Source: Candidatus Roizmanbacteria bacterium (GTDB lineage: Bacteria; Patescibacteriota; Microgenomatia; UBA1406; GWC2-37-13). From it: a stretch of 7,956 nt of DNA. Position numbers and translations under genes: made by a program. Position 1 is the stretch's first letter. Every line of letters begins with the position of its first letter. The notes under the pieces were generated by a model. It worked only from the letters and a program-made list of their open reading frames with translations, was not told the origin of the DNA and did no database searches. The stretch is from assembly GCA_026395455.1 (NCBI GenBank), contig JAPLYR010000117.1, positions 14,610 to 22,565 on the forward strand, given 5' to 3'. Below are positions 6,934 through 7,956 of the stretch, one piece after another.

Positions 6934-7623
6934 CTACTCGTCGCCCCCTAATTTATAGCCAAATCCACGTACGGTTTTAATTAATTGCTTTTTATCTGGA
7001 AAACAACTATCTATTTTGTCTCTTAATTTTTTAATATATACCTCAATCGTATTGGGAAGGATATCTGCATCAAAATTCCACACATGTTGAATAATTTGAT
7101 CTTTAGTAACTATCTGATTTTGTTTTGATAAGAGAAATTCAAGTAGTGAGAATTCTTTGCTTGTTAGGGAGATCAACTTCCCTCCTCTTTTTACTTCAAA
7201 ACGACTCACATCCATGGTTAAATCGTCAATTGAAATATGTGTTTGCACAACTGTTCCTTTTCTTCTCAGTAACGCTCGAATTCTAGCCAAAAGTTCATCA
7301 AATGAAAATGGTTTGGTAAGATAATCATCTGCACCACTATTGAGACCTTCTACTTTCTCACTTGTTTGACTCTTTGCGGTTAAGAGAAGTATGGGGATAT
7401 GAATTTTATTTTTTCTGAGTTCTTTACAGATTGAAATACCGTCCATACCGGGTAGCATGAGATCAAGGATGATAAGGTCATAATCCTCCGTTGATGCAAG
7501 ATCATATCCTTCTCCGCCTGTATATGCAATATCTACGGCAAAACGTTCTTGTTCCAGACCTTTTTGGAGAGAGTGAGCGATACGGTGTTCATCTTCGACA
7601 ATAAGTATTCTCATACTTCTCAT
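6934..7623 (-). CDS. OmpR/PhoB-family response regulator
   Basis: The product is up to 229 residues. The receiver domain (about 4-120) has the acidic pocket EDE (10-12), phospho-acceptor Asp54 in IILDLMLPGMDG, Thr82 in LLLTAKS and Lys104 in LTKPF. The winged-helix DNA-binding domain (about 128-226) carries LTSKEFSLLEFL, the recognition region NTIEVYIKKLRDKID and the ending TVRGFGYKL. It is the first intact gene of the array and lies four bases before its kinase, so it most likely activates its own operon. Two ATGs compete. The longest frame starts at 7623, but the ATG at 7614 gives MRILIVEDE, the usual start of this family. A TATAAT box ends eight bases before 7614, so a leaderless transcript starting at that ATG is possible. 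The frame is complete and all key residues are present. Confidence 0.95.
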   Translation of the reverse strand: MRSMRILIVEDEHRIAHSLQKGLEQERFAVDIAYTGGEGYDLASTEDYDLIILDLMLPGMDGISICKELRKNKIHIPILLLTAKSQTSEKVEGLNSGADDYLTKPFSFDELLARIRALLRRKGTVVQTHISIDDLTMDVSRFEVKRGGKLISLTSKEFSLLEFLLSKQNQIVTKDQIIQHVWNFDADILPNTIEVYIKKLRDKIDSCFPDKKQLIKTVRGFGYKLGGDE

Positions 7624-7627
7624 TATA
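7622..7627 (-). promoter_or_regulatory. Perfect -10-like box TATAAT at the regulator start
   Basis: On the minus strand TATAAT overlaps the first ATG (7623) and lies seven bases before the second ATG (7614). That is where a transcript driven by this box would begin, so the mRNA could be leaderless. There is no good -35 hexamer at 16-18 bases, and TATAAT can occur by chance in such AT-rich DNA. Confidence 0.35.
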
Positions 7628-7652
7628 TGTAATTAACTGAATTCTTGCTGAA

Positions 7653-7685
7653 AGAAACAACTGCAATAGAAAAAATAGTGTTTCT
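7653..7685. repeat. Dyad AGAAACA / TGTTTCT upstream of the two-component operon
   Basis: AGAAACA (7653-7659) and its exact complement TGTTTCT (7679-7685) flank 19 bases. Two further complementary pairs (ACT/AGT, with one bulged base) continue the match inward. It lies 30-62 bases upstream of the first regulator ATG. It could be an operator for the response regulator or a small leader hairpin. No T-run follows it, so it is not a terminator. Confidence 0.4.
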
Positions 7686-7693
7686 GTTTTAAC

Positions 7694-7799
7694 AATTCGA
7701 AGCGGTATGCCATCTCACGTGACATTTATGCCAGGGAGACTTTGAGGAAGGTTGGAAAAACGAAGCATAAGACGTCACTGGGTGGCATATGCGAGAATT
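7694..7799. repeat. Nested imperfect inverted repeat, candidate structured RNA or small mobile-element remnant
   Basis: Complementary blocks are nested symmetrically: AATTC 7694-7698 with GAATT 7795-7799; TATGCCATC 7706-7714 with GGTGGCATA 7781-7789 (one G-U); GTGAC 7719-7723 with GTCAC 7774-7778; TTATGC 7726-7731 with GCATAA 7765-7770. A small hairpin ACTTT-GAGG-AAGGT (7739-7752) sits in the centre. By my count 7702-7793 is about half G+C, clearly richer than its flanks. G-U pairs on the plus strand (for example 7713/7782, 7725/7771, 7741/7750) become C-A mismatches on the minus strand, so an RNA read from the plus strand is favoured, antisense to the operon leader. No known RNA family is recognised, and no coding frame longer than about 20 codons was seen. 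Confidence 0.5.
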
Positions 7800-7802
7800 A
7801 TA
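7797..7802 (-). promoter_or_regulatory. -10-like box TATAAT after the rplC fragment
   Basis: On the minus strand TATAAT occurs within TCTATATAATTC, between the rplC fragment and the nested inverted repeat. If active, transcription would start near 7790 and place the large hairpin in the 5' leader of the two-component/exporter operon. No convincing -35 is seen (TAATAA at 17 bases). Confidence 0.28.
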
Positions 7803-7804
7803 TA

Positions 7805-7931
7805 GACATTCCTAAACCTTTATTATCATATTCTCTTTATTCTTTTTCTGTAGAACATAACAAGGTCCGACTAAAAGCAAAGTGACCGGGGTCAATTTAC
7901 CGTTTTTATCGAACATTTGTGACATTCCTAA
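7805..7931. repeat. 11-base direct repeat GACATTCCTAA at 7805-7815 and 7921-7931
   Basis: The two exact copies are 116 bases apart. The right copy lies inside the rplC fragment (codons for LGMS near the N-terminus). The left copy overlaps the premature TAG and the point where L3 similarity has been lost. This could mark a recombination junction or an attachment-like duplication, or be chance in AT-rich DNA. Confidence 0.4.
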
Positions 7932-7955
7932 TTTGTGGCCTAAAATGTATTTCAT
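7812..7955 (-). pseudogene. rplC: 5' fragment of the ribosomal protein L3 gene, truncated at 47 codons
   Basis: The minus-strand frame from ATG 7955 reads [15 protein letters not shown]..., continues with [21 protein letters not shown] and ends NKENMIIKV at TAG 7814-7812. This matches the start of bacterial L3, which characteristically begins G-K-K-L-G-M-T-Q-x-F, then V-x-P-V-T-x-x-x-x-G-P-C-x-V-x-Q. L3 is normally about 200 residues or more and continues DGYxAVQ-GFG after this point. Here similarity ends at about residue 41, and no other frame downstream continues L3. L3 is an essential ribosome assembly protein, so an intact copy must exist elsewhere. This is therefore a partial duplicate, an integration scar, a domesticated leader ORF or an assembly join. 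The upstream neighbour lies beyond the window; the two-component operon follows on the same strand. Confidence 0.8.
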
Positions 7956-7956
7956 G

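Noticed and set aside
7694..7799. RNase P RNA, SRP RNA or cobalamin riboswitch
   Set aside because: GAGGAAGG and GCCAGGGAGAC recall short motifs of RNase P and cobalamin RNAs, but the element is too short, the motif order is wrong and the SRP apical loop consensus is absent.
7812..7955. Intact short ribosomal protein gene or intron-split L3
   Set aside because: Forty-seven residues cover only the start of L3, and no continuation exists in any frame between the stop and the regulator; an intron would need the second exon beyond base 1, after nine unrelated genes.
1..7956. CRISPR array, tRNA, rRNA or transposase
   Set aside because: No regularly spaced repeats, no cloverleaf or rRNA-like sequence, and no transposase or integrase frame was seen on either strand.

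Overview
This AT-rich window is almost filled by one co-directional gene array on the minus strand. It reads from right to left with very short gaps of about 4 to 50 bases. The style suggests a candidate-phyla-radiation (Patescibacteria, perhaps Microgenomates) bacterium: compact genes, few clear Shine-Dalgarno sites, histidine kinases of the 'SHQLR' and 'RRKLTAWY' types, and a DUF5666-like protein beside a MacB/YknZ-type transporter. That assignment is an inference from general style; no marker gene was placed on a tree.

In transcription order from the right edge: (i) a 47-codon piece of the ribosomal protein L3 gene (rplC), with a normal N-terminus that stops early; (ii) about 190 bases without genes, holding a nested imperfect inverted repeat with RNA-like pairing, a smaller dyad and two -10-like boxes; (iii) an OmpR-type response regulator and its membrane histidine kinase; (iv) a membrane-fusion protein, an ABC ATPase and a MacB-type permease, together a complete MacAB/YknXYZ-like exporter; (v) a membrane-anchored DUF5666-like protein; (vi) a small ferric-reductase-like (MsrQ/YedZ-type) b-heme membrane protein; (vii) a small FMN-binding-domain protein whose upstream signal-peptide-like start lies in another frame; (viii) a soluble PAS histidine kinase that runs off the left edge.

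The simplest reading is a self-regulated envelope-response operon. The two-component pair senses something at the membrane, probably controls the array, and drives an export pump together with a small extracytoplasmic redox module (heme membrane protein plus candidate flavoprotein). The PAS kinase may feed in a second, cytoplasmic signal. The parts most worth a second look are the truncated rplC with the structured element next to it, the disrupted start of the FMN protein, and the pairing of an exporter with a flavin/heme module under one regulator.
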